DNA from: CAVUBL01 sp963739795 | GTDB lineage: Bacteria > Acidobacteriota > Thermoanaerobaculia > Multivoradales > DATKCC01 | Direction of reading: 5' to 3' | Length of the DNA stretch: 64,000 nucleotides | Assembly (NCBI GenBank): GCA_963739795.1 | Contig: CAVUBL010000018.1 | Coordinates: 1-64,000, forward strand | Shown: positions 41,141-50,434 of the stretch, one piece after another | How the letters are laid out: every line of letters starts with the position of its first letter | How positions within the stretch are numbered: position 1 is the stretch's first letter | Translations under genes and position numbers: made by a program | The notes under the pieces: generated by a model | What the model was told of the DNA's origin: nothing | Seen by the model: the letters and a program-made list of their open reading frames with translations, nothing else | Database searches by the model: none

Positions 41141-42709
41141 ATGTCGGAGCCGAGCGCACCGGGGGCGGTCGTCGAGGAGCTGTTCACCGCCCGCTTCGAG
41201 GCCCTCGCCCGGGAGATGGGCGAGCTCCTCCGCAGGACCGCTCTCTCCACCAACGTCAAGGAGCGCCTCGACTTCTCGTGCGCCCTCCTCGACCCGGAGG
41301 GCGAGCTGGTGGTCAACGCCCCCCACATCCCGGTCCACCTGGGGGCCCTGGGCCTGTGCGTGCGAACCGTCGCCGAGGCCCTCGACCTCGCTCCCGGGGA
41401 CGTCGCCGTCACCAACAGCCCGGCCTTCGGAGGATCGCACCTGCCGGACGTGACCGTGATCACGCCGGTCTTCGAGCCCGGGGCGGGCGGCGGCCGGCCG
41501 GCCCTCCTGGGCTACGTCGCCAGCCGCGCCCACCACGCCGAGATCGGCGGCACGCGCCCCGGTTCCATGCCTCCCGACGCCCGGTGCCTGGCGGAGGAGG
41601 GGGTGGTGATCCCACCGACGCGTCTCGTCTCCGGTGGCGAGCCCCGCTGGGAGGCGGTCCGGGCACTGCTGGCGGGCGGGCCGCATCCGAGCCGGGCGGT
41701 GGCCGAGAACCTGGCCGACCTGGGAGCTGCGGTGGCGGCCAATCACCGCGGCGCCGAGGGTCTGATCGCCCTGGTGGCCGCCCACGGCCGGGAAGCCGTG
41801 ACCGGGCAGATGCGGAGTCTCGCCGGCCGCGCCGAGCGGCGGTTGAGGGAGGCCCTCGAGCGCCTGGGCGACGGCCTCTACCGGGCCGAGGAGCGCCTCG
41901 ACGACGGCAGCCCGCTGGCGGTGGCGATCGAGGTCGAGGGCGGCCGGGCGAGAATTTCCTTCGCCGGCTCGGGACCGGTCCATCCGGGCAACCTCAACGC
42001 CACCCCCGCCGTGGTCCGGAGCGCGGTGCTCTACGTTCTGCGCCTCCTGGTCGAGGGCCCCCTGCCCCTCAACGAGGGGTTGCTCCGACCGGTGGAGCTG
42101 GACATCCCCCGGGGACTGCTCAACCCCGAATTTCCCGTCGACCCGCGGCGCGCGCCGGCGGTGGTGGGGGGGAACGTCGAGACCAGCCAGCGACTTGTCG
42201 ACACCCTCCTGCGCGCCCTGGGTCTCGCCGCCTGCAGCCAGGGGACCATGAACAACGTGCTCTTCGGCAACGCCGGCTTCGGGTACTACGAGACCGTGTG
42301 CGGCGGCTGCGGTGCCACTCCGGGGACCGACGGGGCCTCGGCGGTTCACAGCCACATGACCAACACCCGGATCACCGACCCGGAGGTCCTCGAGCGGCGC
42401 TACCCGGTGCGCCTGGAACGCTTCGCCGTGCTTCGGGGCACGGGCGGGGCGGGGCGCTTCCGCGGCGGCGACGGGGTGGTGCGCGAGCTCTCGTTCCTGG
42501 AGCCCGTCTCCCTCTCGATCCTGAGCCAGCACAGGATCGAGCGGCCCTACGGCATGGCCGGCGGAGAGGCCGGAGCGCCGGGACGCCAGCGGGTGATCCG
42601 CGCCGACGGCGAGGAGCTGGAGCTCGCCCCGGTCGACGGCTGCGAGATCGAGCCCGGAGACCGCCTGGTCCTCGAGACCCCCGGCGGCGGGGGGTGGGGA
42701 AGCCCGTGA
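41141..42709 (+). CDS. hyuB: Hydantoinase B / 5-oxoprolinase-type subunit B
   Basis: A 522-aa partner of HyuA. Family marks: FEALAREMGELLRRTALSTNVKERLDFSCALLD, HLPDVTVITPVFEPG, SRAHHAEIGGTRPGSMPPDA with metal-binding His residues, NLNATPAVVRSAVLYVLR, and FGYYETVCGGCGATPGTDG. The C-terminal block is YPVRLERFAVLRGTGGAGRFRGGDGVVRELSF. The full length is normal. The stop overlaps the next gene's GTG by four bases. Confidence 0.92.
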   Translation: MSEPSAPGAVVEELFTARFEALAREMGELLRRTALSTNVKERLDFSCALLDPEGELVVNAPHIPVHLGALGLCVRTVAEALDLAPGDVAVTNSPAFGGSHLPDVTVITPVFEPGAGGGRPALLGYVASRAHHAEIGGTRPGSMPPDARCLAEEGVVIPPTRLVSGGEPRWEAVRALLAGGPHPSRAVAENLADLGAAVAANHRGAEGLIALVAAHGREAVTGQMRSLAGRAERRLREALERLGDGLYRAEERLDDGSPLAVAIEVEGGRARISFAGSGPVHPGNLNATPAVVRSAVLYVLRLLVEGPLPLNEGLLRPVELDIPRGLLNPEFPVDPRRAPAVVGGNVETSQRLVDTLLRALGLAACSQGTMNNVLFGNAGFGYYETVCGGCGATPGTDGASAVHSHMTNTRITDPEVLERRYPVRLERFAVLRGTGGAGRFRGGDGVVRELSFLEPVSLSILSQHRIERPYGMAGGEAGAPGRQRVIRADGEELELAPVDGCEIEPGDRLVLETPGGGGWGSP

Positions 42710-44007
42710 AGCGCCTCGCCTCGGTGCTCGTCTGGTCGGTCCTCGCCGCGGCCTTCATCGGCCCGGGCACGGTGACCACCTGCGGGGTGGCCGGCGCCTC
42801 GTTCGGCACCTCGCTCCTCTGGGCGCTCGGCTTTTCCGTGGTCGCCACCCTGGTGCTTCAGGAGGCGAGCGCCCGCCTCACCGTGCGCTCGGGCCGGGAC
42901 CTGGCGCGGGCCCTCCGGGAGAGCTACCACGGCGGCCCCGGGGGCGGGGCGATCCTGGTGCTGGTCCTGGGTGCGATCCTCCTGGGCAACGCGGCCTACC
43001 AGGCGGGAAACCTGCTGGGGGCCGCCGCCGGGGCGGGGTTGATCCTGGGCGCCGCCCCTTGGACCCTGGCCCTGGCCGCCGGCGCCGTGGCCGCCGTGCT
43101 CCTCTGGGTCGGGGCGCCGCGCACGGTGGCTCGGCTCCTCGCCCTCCTGGTGGCCCTCATGGGCGTGGCCTTCCTGGTGACCGCCTCCCAGGTCCATCCG
43201 GCCGCGTCGGAGATCGTCCGGGGCCTCCTAGTGCCCTCGAGCCCGGCCGGAGCGGGGCTGTTGATCCTCGGCCTGGTGGGCACGACGGTGGTGCCGTACA
43301 ACCTCTTCCTGGGCTCGGGCCTGGCGGAAGGCCAGGAGCTCGGGAACGTCCGCTTCGGCCTGACGGTGGCCATCGTCCTGGGGGGTGTGATCTCCATGGG
43401 GGTGCTGGTGGTGGGCGCGGCTACGCCCGGCCCCTTCGCCTTCGGCGCGGTCGCGGCGGCCCTTTCCGGACGCCTGGGGGCCTGGGCCGGCCCGCTCTTC
43501 GGTTGGGGCCTGGCGGCGGCGGGGCTGTCGTCGGCCACCACGGCGCCTCTGGCGGCGGCTCTCACCGCCCGCGGGCTGTTCGGTGCCGACGCCGACGATC
43601 CCCGCTGGAGCCCGCGCTCCTGGCGCTACCGGGCGGTCTGGATGGGCGTGCTCCTCTTCGGGCTGGCCTTCGGGGTGAGCGGCGTGCCGCCGGTGCCGGC
43701 GATCCTGCTGGCGCAGGCGTTCAACGGCGTGGTCCTGCCGGTGGCGGCGATTTTCCTCCTGCTGGCGGTCAACGACCGGCGCCTGCTCGGGGCCGACGCG
43801 GTCAACGGCGTGTTTACCAACGCGGTGACCGCCCTGGTGGTGGCGGTGACGGCGGTGCTGGGGGCGGCGGGGGTGCTGCGGGCGCTGTTCGCCGCCCTGG
43901 GTCTCGCCGCGCCGGGCAACCGGGTGCTGCTGGCGGCCGGTCTCCTGACGGTCGTCGCCCTGGCGCTGCCGGTCACCCGGGCGGTCCAGCGGCGCCGGGC
44001 GGCCTGA
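42706..44007 (+). CDS. Nramp-superfamily transporter with altered substrate motif
   Basis: A 433-aa, ~11-helix transporter starting at GTG 42706. TM1 reads AAFIGPGTVTTCGVAGASFG instead of the canonical D-P-G-N metal-binding motif, and TM6 reads VVPYNLFLGSG instead of M-P-H-N. Thus the metal-coordinating Asp, Met and His of true Nramp proteins are missing. Such divergent Nramp-like proteins sit next to 5-oxoprolinase-type genes in other bacteria (for example ycsG near ycsF/kipI), suggesting import of the cyclic substrate or another cation. Here it is translationally coupled to hyuB. Confidence 0.82.
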   Translation: MKRLASVLVWSVLAAAFIGPGTVTTCGVAGASFGTSLLWALGFSVVATLVLQEASARLTVRSGRDLARALRESYHGGPGGGAILVLVLGAILLGNAAYQAGNLLGAAAGAGLILGAAPWTLALAAGAVAAVLLWVGAPRTVARLLALLVALMGVAFLVTASQVHPAASEIVRGLLVPSSPAGAGLLILGLVGTTVVPYNLFLGSGLAEGQELGNVRFGLTVAIVLGGVISMGVLVVGAATPGPFAFGAVAAALSGRLGAWAGPLFGWGLAAAGLSSATTAPLAAALTARGLFGADADDPRWSPRSWRYRAVWMGVLLFGLAFGVSGVPPVPAILLAQAFNGVVLPVAAIFLLLAVNDRRLLGADAVNGVFTNAVTALVVAVTAVLGAAGVLRALFAALGLAAPGNRVLLAAGLLTVVALALPVTRAVQRRRAA

Positions 44008-44027
44008 GGCGCCCGAACGGCGTCGGC

Positions 44028-46502
44028 CTACTCCTCGCCCAGAGCCACCTTGGGATCGACCCGGGCCGCCTGCCGCGCCGGGAGCAGGGAGGCGAGGAGC
44101 GTCGCCCCGGTGAGGACGGCGAGGACGACGGCGTAGGTCGCCGGGTCGTCCGGGCGGACCTCGTGGAGCAGGCTGCTCAGCGTCCGGGAGAGTGCGAGCG
44201 CGCCGGCGGTGCCGAGGGCGAGCCCGATACCCGTCAAAGTCATCGCCTCGCGCAGCACGAGGGAGAGGACCGACCGCTGCCGGGCCCCGAGGGCGACTCT
44301 CACGCCGATCTCGTGGGTGCGGGCCGAGACCGAGTAGGCCATCACCCCGTAAAGGCCGACGGCGGCCAGGAGCAGCGCGAGGACGGCGAACGTACCCATC
44401 ATCCATAGGGTGAACCGAGGGCGGGCGACGCTTCTCTCGACGACCGACGCCATGGTCTCTACGTCGTAGACCGGCACGTGGGGTGAGACCTCGTGAACGG
44501 CGCGAGTGAGGCTCGCCGTGAGCGCCGCCGGATCGCCCGCCGCGCGGACCAGGAAGCTGCGCGCCCGGACGGGGGCGTCGGGGCCGGCGCCGTCGATGGA
44601 GGTGTAGATCTCGGGCAGGGGCGCCTCACCGAGCCGCGCAATGGGCGCGCCGGCCACCACGCCGACGATCTCGCGCCACTCCTGGGGCTCCGCCAGGCCG
44701 AGGTAGGTCCGCAAGTGCCGCCCGATCGCATCACCGTCGGGGAAGTAGCGCTCCTGGAATGCGCGATTGACGACCACCACCGGCCGACCCGAGTCGACAT
44801 CCGCCCGCTCCATCGTCCGTCCGCGGAGCACCGGGATCCCCAGCGCCTCGAAGTACCCGGGGCTCACCCAGCGTGTCTGGGTGTAGTGGTCGGCAGAGTC
44901 GGCGCCGTCCGGCGACGCGGCCAGCGACGGCCCGCCCTCGACATCCACCAGCGCGTCGCCCATCGAGCCCGAGAGCGGCACGGAGCTTACGGTGCCGGCG
45001 GCCTCGACGCCGGGCACCTGACGGATCCGATCGACCATGCGGCGGAACAGGCGATCGACCTGAGCCAGGTCCGGAGCGTCGAGCGGCGAGATCGCGGCCC
45101 GGAAGGTGAGGGCTTGGCCGGCGTCCATCGCCGGGTCGGCCGAGGTCAGCCGGGCGAAGCTGCGTACGAAGAGGCCGGCTCCGACCGCGAGCACCATGGT
45201 GAGGGCGACCTCCACGACCACCAGGGAGCGCCGGAACCGCTGGCCGCGGCGACTCGCTGAGGCGCTGCGGCCCTCCTCGCGCAACGTCCCCGCGAGATCG
45301 AGCCGGGCGGTCTGGAGCGCCGGCACGAGGCTCACCGCGAGCGCGACGAAGAGCGACACGGAGAGAGAGAAGGCGAGGACCGACAAATCGAGAGAGAGGG
45401 CACCCAGACGCGGAAGCTGCACCGGTGCGAGGTGGATGAGCAACGGGGTGGCGAGTCGGGCCCCGACCACGCCGGCGATCGCGCCGCCGCCCGCGAGCAG
45501 GAGGCTCTCGGTCAGGAGCTGACGGACGATCCGCGGCCTCCCCGCTCCCAGGGCCGTGCGCACGGCAACCTCACGCCGGCGGCGCTCGCCGCGGGCGAGG
45601 AGCAGGTTGGCGACGTTCGAGCAAGCGATGAGCAGCACCAGCGCGACGGCGCCGGAGAGCACAAGTAGGGCACGGCGGACGTCTCCGACGACGTAGTGGC
45701 CGAGCGGCGTCACGAGCATTCGCGCGTTGGTGGACTCGTAGATCGCTCGGTGCTCGGGCGGCAGGGACTCGATCACGGCCTGGAGCTCGGTCCCGGCCTG
45801 GTCGGCGGAGACTCCCGGGCGCAGGCGGCCGACAGCATTGAGGTAGTGGCCGCCCCACTGGGGGTCGGCCGGGTCGATTCGGCCGGGCAGGTAGAGCTCC
45901 GCCGGGTCGCCGGTCTGGAGGTCTTCCGGCAGTGCGAAACCGGCCGGCATGACGCCGATCACGGTCCGCGGCTCGCCGTCGACCCGGATGGACGTGCCGA
46001 CGACGCCCGGGTTCGATCCGAAGGACCCGCGCCACAGGGCCTGGCTCAGGACCACCACGGGCTCGCCGCCCGGGGCGTCCTCGGCGGGCGAGAAGCCACG
46101 TCCGATCGCCGGTTGGACGCCGAGCGCGGAGAAGAGGTCCGCCGACACGCGCGCCGTCCAGATGCGCCGGGGCTCGTCCCCGACCTCGAGAGTCGCTCCG
46201 GACCGAGCTGAAACCCCGAGCAGGGCGAGATCTCGGGCCTGTCGCTGGAAGGTGAAGAGCTGGCCCTCGCTGAGCCCGTAGGTCGCCTGATCACCGAGGG
46301 CCGGGAACTCGGTCCGGATCGCGACCAGCCGATCGGGAGCGCGGTAGGGGAGCGGCGCGAGGAGCACCTGGTCGACGACGCTGAAGATCGCCGTCGTCGC
46401 GCCGATGCCCAGTGCGAGGGTGACGATCGTGACGGCGGTGAGGAGAGGTTCGCGTGCGAGGGCCCGGAGGGCTTGGCGGAAAGAGCGGAGGGGGCTGTCC
46501 AT
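44028..46502 (-). CDS. ADOP/MacB-FtsX-type ABC transporter permease
   Basis: An 824-aa permease of the acidobacterial 'ADOP' type: N-terminal SFRQALRALAREPLLTAVTIVTLALGIGATTAIFSVVDQVLL with the first helix, a periplasmic MacB-PCD domain (VIGVMPAGFALPEDL), four central helices and FtsX repeats (VALVLLIACSNVANLLLARGERRRRE), a second PCD domain, and the C-terminal FtsX core with VGLYGVMAYSVSARTHEIGVR. Family members act with a MacB-like ATPase to move lipoproteins or peptides. No ATPase gene is adjacent, so it must borrow one. Confidence 0.9.
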   Translation of the reverse strand: MDSPLRSFRQALRALAREPLLTAVTIVTLALGIGATTAIFSVVDQVLLAPLPYRAPDRLVAIRTEFPALGDQATYGLSEGQLFTFQRQARDLALLGVSARSGATLEVGDEPRRIWTARVSADLFSALGVQPAIGRGFSPAEDAPGGEPVVVLSQALWRGSFGSNPGVVGTSIRVDGEPRTVIGVMPAGFALPEDLQTGDPAELYLPGRIDPADPQWGGHYLNAVGRLRPGVSADQAGTELQAVIESLPPEHRAIYESTNARMLVTPLGHYVVGDVRRALLVLSGAVALVLLIACSNVANLLLARGERRRREVAVRTALGAGRPRIVRQLLTESLLLAGGGAIAGVVGARLATPLLIHLAPVQLPRLGALSLDLSVLAFSLSVSLFVALAVSLVPALQTARLDLAGTLREEGRSASASRRGQRFRRSLVVVEVALTMVLAVGAGLFVRSFARLTSADPAMDAGQALTFRAAISPLDAPDLAQVDRLFRRMVDRIRQVPGVEAAGTVSSVPLSGSMGDALVDVEGGPSLAASPDGADSADHYTQTRWVSPGYFEALGIPVLRGRTMERADVDSGRPVVVVNRAFQERYFPDGDAIGRHLRTYLGLAEPQEWREIVGVVAGAPIARLGEAPLPEIYTSIDGAGPDAPVRARSFLVRAAGDPAALTASLTRAVHEVSPHVPVYDVETMASVVERSVARPRFTLWMMGTFAVLALLLAAVGLYGVMAYSVSARTHEIGVRVALGARQRSVLSLVLREAMTLTGIGLALGTAGALALSRTLSSLLHEVRPDDPATYAVVLAVLTGATLLASLLPARQAARVDPKVALGEE

Positions 46503-46524
46503 GGGCGGTCCGGACGCGCACCGG

Positions 46525-47205
46525 TCAGTTCAGCTCGACCCGCAGGTCGCCGACGCCGCTGTCGAGCTCGATGTGGGCCGGGCCGGTCCCTTCTTTCCAT
46601 TTGAGGTTGCCGCCCACCATGCCGTGGCCTTCGATGGTGTGCCCGCCGACCACCAGGTCGACCTTGCCGACCCCGGTGTCCATGTCCACCGAGCCCATGG
46701 CCTTTTCGGGCGCCACGACCGAGATCTCACCGACGCCCACGTCGACCTCCACGTCCCCCTCGAGACCGCGGATCGAGACCTCGCCGACCCCCATGTCCAC
46801 CTCGAACCCGAGCTTGCGGGGGATGAGCAGGTGGGCCTTGACCGAGAGGCCCCGGTCCCGGAGCTTGGGCCAGTCGCTGACGTCGACGCCCAGGCGCGAG
46901 CCGGTCCGGCGGATCTTCAAGGAGATGGAGTCCGCCACCCTCTTGCAGCGCTCGTCGTCGGCCTTCTCGCAGAGGATCGCCACCTCGACGCGGACCGAGT
47001 CGCCGTCGGTCGCTTCGGCGTCGAGCTCGCCGACTTGCGAGTGGAAGCCGATCTGGGCGGCGTCGTCGACGGCGAGATCCTGTGTCAGGCTGCGGACCGT
47101 GACGTCGGCCCGTGCGGCCACCGCGGAGAGGAGGCCGAGGGCGACCAGGACGAGGGTGGGGGCGAGGCGGTGCGGAGCGGAACACGGACGGCTTCGTTCG
47201 CGCAT
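46525..47205 (-). CDS. Secreted beta-repeat protein, DUF4097/adhesin-like
   Basis: A 226-aa exported protein with a cleavable signal peptide (LVLVALGLLSAVAARA) and no lipobox. The C-terminal half holds four short strand repeats beginning G-V-G (GVGEVSIRG, GVGEISVVA, GVGKVDLVV, GVGDLRVEL), which look like turns of a beta-helix or DUF4097-type sheet. The N-terminal half (DLAVDDAAQIGFHSQVGELDAE) may be a capping domain. I cannot name a function. It lies 22 bases after the ADOP permease start in the same direction, so it is upstream in a likely shared transcript. Confidence 0.65.
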   Translation of the reverse strand: MRERSRPCSAPHRLAPTLVLVALGLLSAVAARADVTVRSLTQDLAVDDAAQIGFHSQVGELDAEATDGDSVRVEVAILCEKADDERCKRVADSISLKIRRTGSRLGVDVSDWPKLRDRGLSVKAHLLIPRKLGFEVDMGVGEVSIRGLEGDVEVDVGVGEISVVAPEKAMGSVDMDTGVGKVDLVVGGHTIEGHGMVGGNLKWKEGTGPAHIELDSGVGDLRVELN

Positions 47206-47295
47206 GACGGAGTCTCCCGGGGATGAGATCATTGCAGGCCGATCTTCGGCCCTTCGGAACGTTCTTACGATGCGTGTGCGAGAAAGGTTCCAGCC

Positions 47296-48756
47296 ATGAC
47301 CCCGACCCGCCTTCGCGCGAGGGCCGCTGGAGCCGCCCTCCTCGCGGCCTTGTCCGGCCTCGCCGCCTGCTCGAGCAACCCGGCGACCGGGCGGCCGCAG
47401 CTTTCCCTGCTCTCGACCCAGCAAGAGATCGACATGGGGCGCAAGTCCCACCAGGAGGTCCTCGACTCCTTGGGGGCCTACCCGGACCCGGCGCTCCAGG
47501 CCTACGTCTCCCGCGTCGGCCACCGCCTGGCGGAGGTCTCCGGGCGACCCGACCTGCCCTGGACGTTCACGGTGATCGACGACCCGTCGGTCAATGCCTT
47601 CGCCCTGCCGGGAGGCTTCGTCTATCTGACCCGAGGAATCCTCGGCTACATGTCCTCGGAGGCCGAGATGGCCGCGGTGCTCGGCCACGAGATCGGCCAC
47701 GTCACCGCCCGGCACGCCGTGGAGCGCATCAGCAAGTCCGAGCTCGCCAACCTGGGGCTGATGGCGGGGATGATCCTCTCGCCCGGCCTGCGCGACTACG
47801 GCGACGTGGCCCAGGCCGGTCTCGGGGTCCTGTTCCTCAAGTTCAGCCGGGACGACGAGCGCCAGGCGGACGACCTCGGTTTCAGTTACCTCAACCGGGC
47901 GGGCTACGACCCGCGGGAGATGGTGGCCATGTTCCGGGTGCTCGAGCGGGTGAGCCAGGGCGCTCCGCCCGGCCGCCTGCCCGGCTGGCTCTCGACCCAC
48001 CCGGACCCCACCGACCGCCTCTTGCGGATCCAGGCCGAGCTCGAGGCCGAGCCCCGGGAGCTCCTGGGCAGCGCGGTGGGCCGCGCTGCCTTTCTCCAGA
48101 GGACCGACGGCATCGTCTTCGGCGAGGACCCGCGCCAGGGTTTCTTCGAGGGATCGACCTTCTACCACCCCGGGCTCGCCTTCCAGGTGACGTTCCCGGC
48201 GGGCTGGGCGACCAGCAACCAGCGGCAGACGATGGGCGCCCTGAGCCCGAAGGAGGATGCGGTGGTGGCCCTTTCGCTGACCGCTGACCGGTCGCCCGCC
48301 GAGGCGGCCCGTCGCTTCTTCGCCCAGGAAGGCGTCGAGGAGGGGAGCGCCTGGCGCGACTCCATGGGCGGGCTGCCGGCGGTGGCGAGGGGCTTCCGCC
48401 TCGACCGCGCCTCAGCCGGGGACGTGGAGGGGCTCGTGGCCTTCGTGGCGGACGGCAGCCGGGTCTTTCGGCTCCTCGGCTACGCCCTGGCGGACCGCTT
48501 CGAGCGCTACCGGAGTGATCTCGCGGCTTCCCTCGGCAGCTTCGCGCGCCTCACCGATCCCCGGTACCTGCGGGTCGAGCCGAAGAGGATCAAGCTGGTG
48601 ACGCTGCCACGGGCCATGACGATCGACGAGCTCCAGGCCGCCTTCCCCTCGACCGTGCCGACCGAGACCCTGGCGATCCTCAACCAAGTCGAGGCCGGGC
48701 AGACCCTCGCCGCGGGCACCGAGGCCAAGCGCGTCGTCGGCGGTGCCCTCCCGTAG
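47296..48756 (+). CDS. M48-family metalloprotease lipoprotein (LoiP/BepA-like) with C-terminal tail domain
   Basis: A 486-aa protein. Lipobox LAACS, family signature NPATGRPQLSLLSTQQEIDMGRK, and the zinc site HEIGH (His131, Glu132, His135) with the third ligand Glu in DERQADDLGF. The catalytic domain ends at about residue 245. A second, non-peptidase domain (~260-400: FYHPGLAFQVTFPAGWATSN...) and a C-terminal LysM-like segment (PRAMTIDELQAAFPSTVPTETLAILNQVEAG) extend it beyond BepA. Likely periplasmic quality control of outer-membrane proteins. Confidence 0.9.
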   Translation: MTPTRLRARAAGAALLAALSGLAACSSNPATGRPQLSLLSTQQEIDMGRKSHQEVLDSLGAYPDPALQAYVSRVGHRLAEVSGRPDLPWTFTVIDDPSVNAFALPGGFVYLTRGILGYMSSEAEMAAVLGHEIGHVTARHAVERISKSELANLGLMAGMILSPGLRDYGDVAQAGLGVLFLKFSRDDERQADDLGFSYLNRAGYDPREMVAMFRVLERVSQGAPPGRLPGWLSTHPDPTDRLLRIQAELEAEPRELLGSAVGRAAFLQRTDGIVFGEDPRQGFFEGSTFYHPGLAFQVTFPAGWATSNQRQTMGALSPKEDAVVALSLTADRSPAEAARRFFAQEGVEEGSAWRDSMGGLPAVARGFRLDRASAGDVEGLVAFVADGSRVFRLLGYALADRFERYRSDLAASLGSFARLTDPRYLRVEPKRIKLVTLPRAMTIDELQAAFPSTVPTETLAILNQVEAGQTLAAGTEAKRVVGGALP

Positions 48757-48820
48757 TCCGAACGCCAGCCGATCTTGCCCGCGAGGGAGGGCAGGGGATG
48801 GAGTTGGGTGGCGATCCAGA

Positions 48821-48855
48821 AAAATAGGCCGGACCACCTCGCGGCGGCCCGGCCT
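48821..48855 (-). terminator. Intrinsic terminator of the 48.9-kb lipoprotein gene
   Basis: On the minus strand AGGCCGG and CCGGCCT pair across a 16-base loop, followed by ATTTTT. It lies about 65 bases after the lipoprotein stop. Confidence 0.65.
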
Positions 48856-48920
48856 TCAGGGTGCGGAGCCGAGGAGCCGTTCGGCTCATCGGTCCGTCGG
48901 TCGGATCTGAGAGACGGCGG

Positions 48921-50288
48921 CTACGAGCCGTCGTCTCCGCTGTCGTCGGCGAACTTGTCGTTGCCGACGATCTTCACGTCGTCCTGGAGCTGGAGCTGGT
49001 CGGCGCCGTCGTGGGCGGTGAAGCTCACGGTCACCGTGTGCTCCGAGCCGGAGACCGGCATGTCGAGGAGCCCGAGGACCTTGCTCTTGGGGAACTGCGC
49101 CCGGACGTGGTCGCCCTCGAGCCGGGCCGTGGTGGCCGCCAGGGGCTCGGCGTCGGCGTTGTCGCCGGAGAGCTCGATGGAGGCCGTGTCGATGGCGCCG
49201 AGGCCGGTGCCGCGGATGAAGGCGGTGACGCTGCCCGAGCTCTGGTCGTAGTTGAGGTTCCAGCTACTGGGGTCGATCTGGAGCGACAGGTCGCCGAGCT
49301 CCTGGCCGCCGTCGCCCCCCGAGTCGTCCTTGCCCGTGATCGTCACGTCCGCGGTCAGCTCGGAGGTCCCTTCCTGGCCGTCGATGGCGAACTGCACGGT
49401 GACCGCGTGGACGCTACCGCTGGTGGGCATGTCGAGGAGCCCGAGGACCATGTTCTTGGCGAACTGGGCTCGGTCGTGGTCGCCCTCCCGGGTGGCGGAG
49501 ACCGGCGCCAGGGGCTCGGCGTCGGTGTTGTCCCCCAGGAGCAGGATCGAGTCCAGCACGACCTGGTCAAACCCGGTGCCGCGGAGGAAGGCGGTCACGG
49601 TGCCCGAGCTCTGGTCGTAGTTGAGGTTCCAGGTGTCCGGATCGATCTCCAGAGAGAGGTCGACCTGCGGTGGAGGAGGCGGTGGCTCGGTGCCGCCACC
49701 GTCGCTACCCCCGTCGTTGCCACCACCGCCCTGGTCGCTACCGCCGGTGCCGCCCTGGCTCGAGCCGCCGCTGCGCTGGATGTCGGTGACGCTGGCGCTC
49801 GAGCCCGAGACGTGGACGGAGATCTGGATCTGCTCGGCCGGCTGGACATTGGGGATCGGAACGCTCGCCGAGGAGGCCGCCCGCTCGAAGACCAGGACCT
49901 GATTGCCGGAGGGCACGGTCTGGAAGCCGAAGCGGCCGGCGGCGTCGGTGGACGTGGCGAGGCCGGTGCCCTGGATGCGGACGGTCATGCCGGAGCCGCT
50001 GCTGTCCGCCGGGCTCTGGTGGATCGGGGTACCGGGGGCAGCGCCGGTGACGACGGCGGGACCGGTGGTCAGGCTGCCGCCGCTCGAGCCGGTGACCGAG
50101 ACCTGCCCGGTGATCGAGGCGGTGCCGCTCGCTGACGGCATGCCGGGATCGGTCGGGCTGGCGCCGCCGCCACCGCCGCAAGCTGCTGCAGTCAGAACGA
50201 GGGCGGCGCCAGAGGCCAGCGCCAGAAGCCGGAGCACCGTCCGGCCCTTCCGCGTCGGCGTTCGTGACCGGGGATCGGAATAGGCCAT
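48921..50288 (-). CDS. Repeat-containing lipoprotein with two tandem beta domains
   Basis: A 455-aa lipoprotein starting at ATG 50288. Lipobox LTAAACG, a G/S/T-rich stretch, a carboxypeptidase-regulatory-like domain (ATSTDAAGRFGFQTVPSGNQVLVF), a long G/S/D linker with EPPPPPPQV, and two ~110-residue repeats. Each repeat opens with (D/S)LSL(E/Q)IDP-x-(T/S)WNLNYDQSSG and includes GLLDMP-x-SGS. They look like cohesin- or IPT-type beta domains for surface attachment, but I do not recognise the family. It has its own promoter and terminator, so it is monocistronic. Confidence 0.75.
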   Translation of the reverse strand: MAYSDPRSRTPTRKGRTVLRLLALASGAALVLTAAACGGGGGASPTDPGMPSASGTASITGQVSVTGSSGGSLTTGPAVVTGAAPGTPIHQSPADSSGSGMTVRIQGTGLATSTDAAGRFGFQTVPSGNQVLVFERAASSASVPIPNVQPAEQIQISVHVSGSSASVTDIQRSGGSSQGGTGGSDQGGGGNDGGSDGGGTEPPPPPPQVDLSLEIDPDTWNLNYDQSSGTVTAFLRGTGFDQVVLDSILLLGDNTDAEPLAPVSATREGDHDRAQFAKNMVLGLLDMPTSGSVHAVTVQFAIDGQEGTSELTADVTITGKDDSGGDGGQELGDLSLQIDPSSWNLNYDQSSGSVTAFIRGTGLGAIDTASIELSGDNADAEPLAATTARLEGDHVRAQFPKSKVLGLLDMPVSGSEHTVTVSFTAHDGADQLQLQDDVKIVGNDKFADDSGDDGS

Positions 50289-50364
50289 GAAACTCTCCTC
50301 CAACCGATGGCCGCACCCGGGGTTCTCAGAGCACGACAATAGATGAATCACAATATGCAGATAG

Positions 50365-50393
50365 AGTATGGGTATATGGCCCTCGCTTGTCAA
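50365..50393 (-). promoter_or_regulatory. Promoter of the repeat lipoprotein gene
   Basis: Minus strand TTGACA (50388-50393), 17 bases, CATACT (50365-50370), in an AT-rich island between two genes. The leader is about 70 bases and the RBS GAGGAG is good. Confidence 0.7.
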
Positions 50394-50434
50394 GTCGGGG
50401 TCGAGTCGGGGCGATATCGAGCCCCCGCCGAGGC

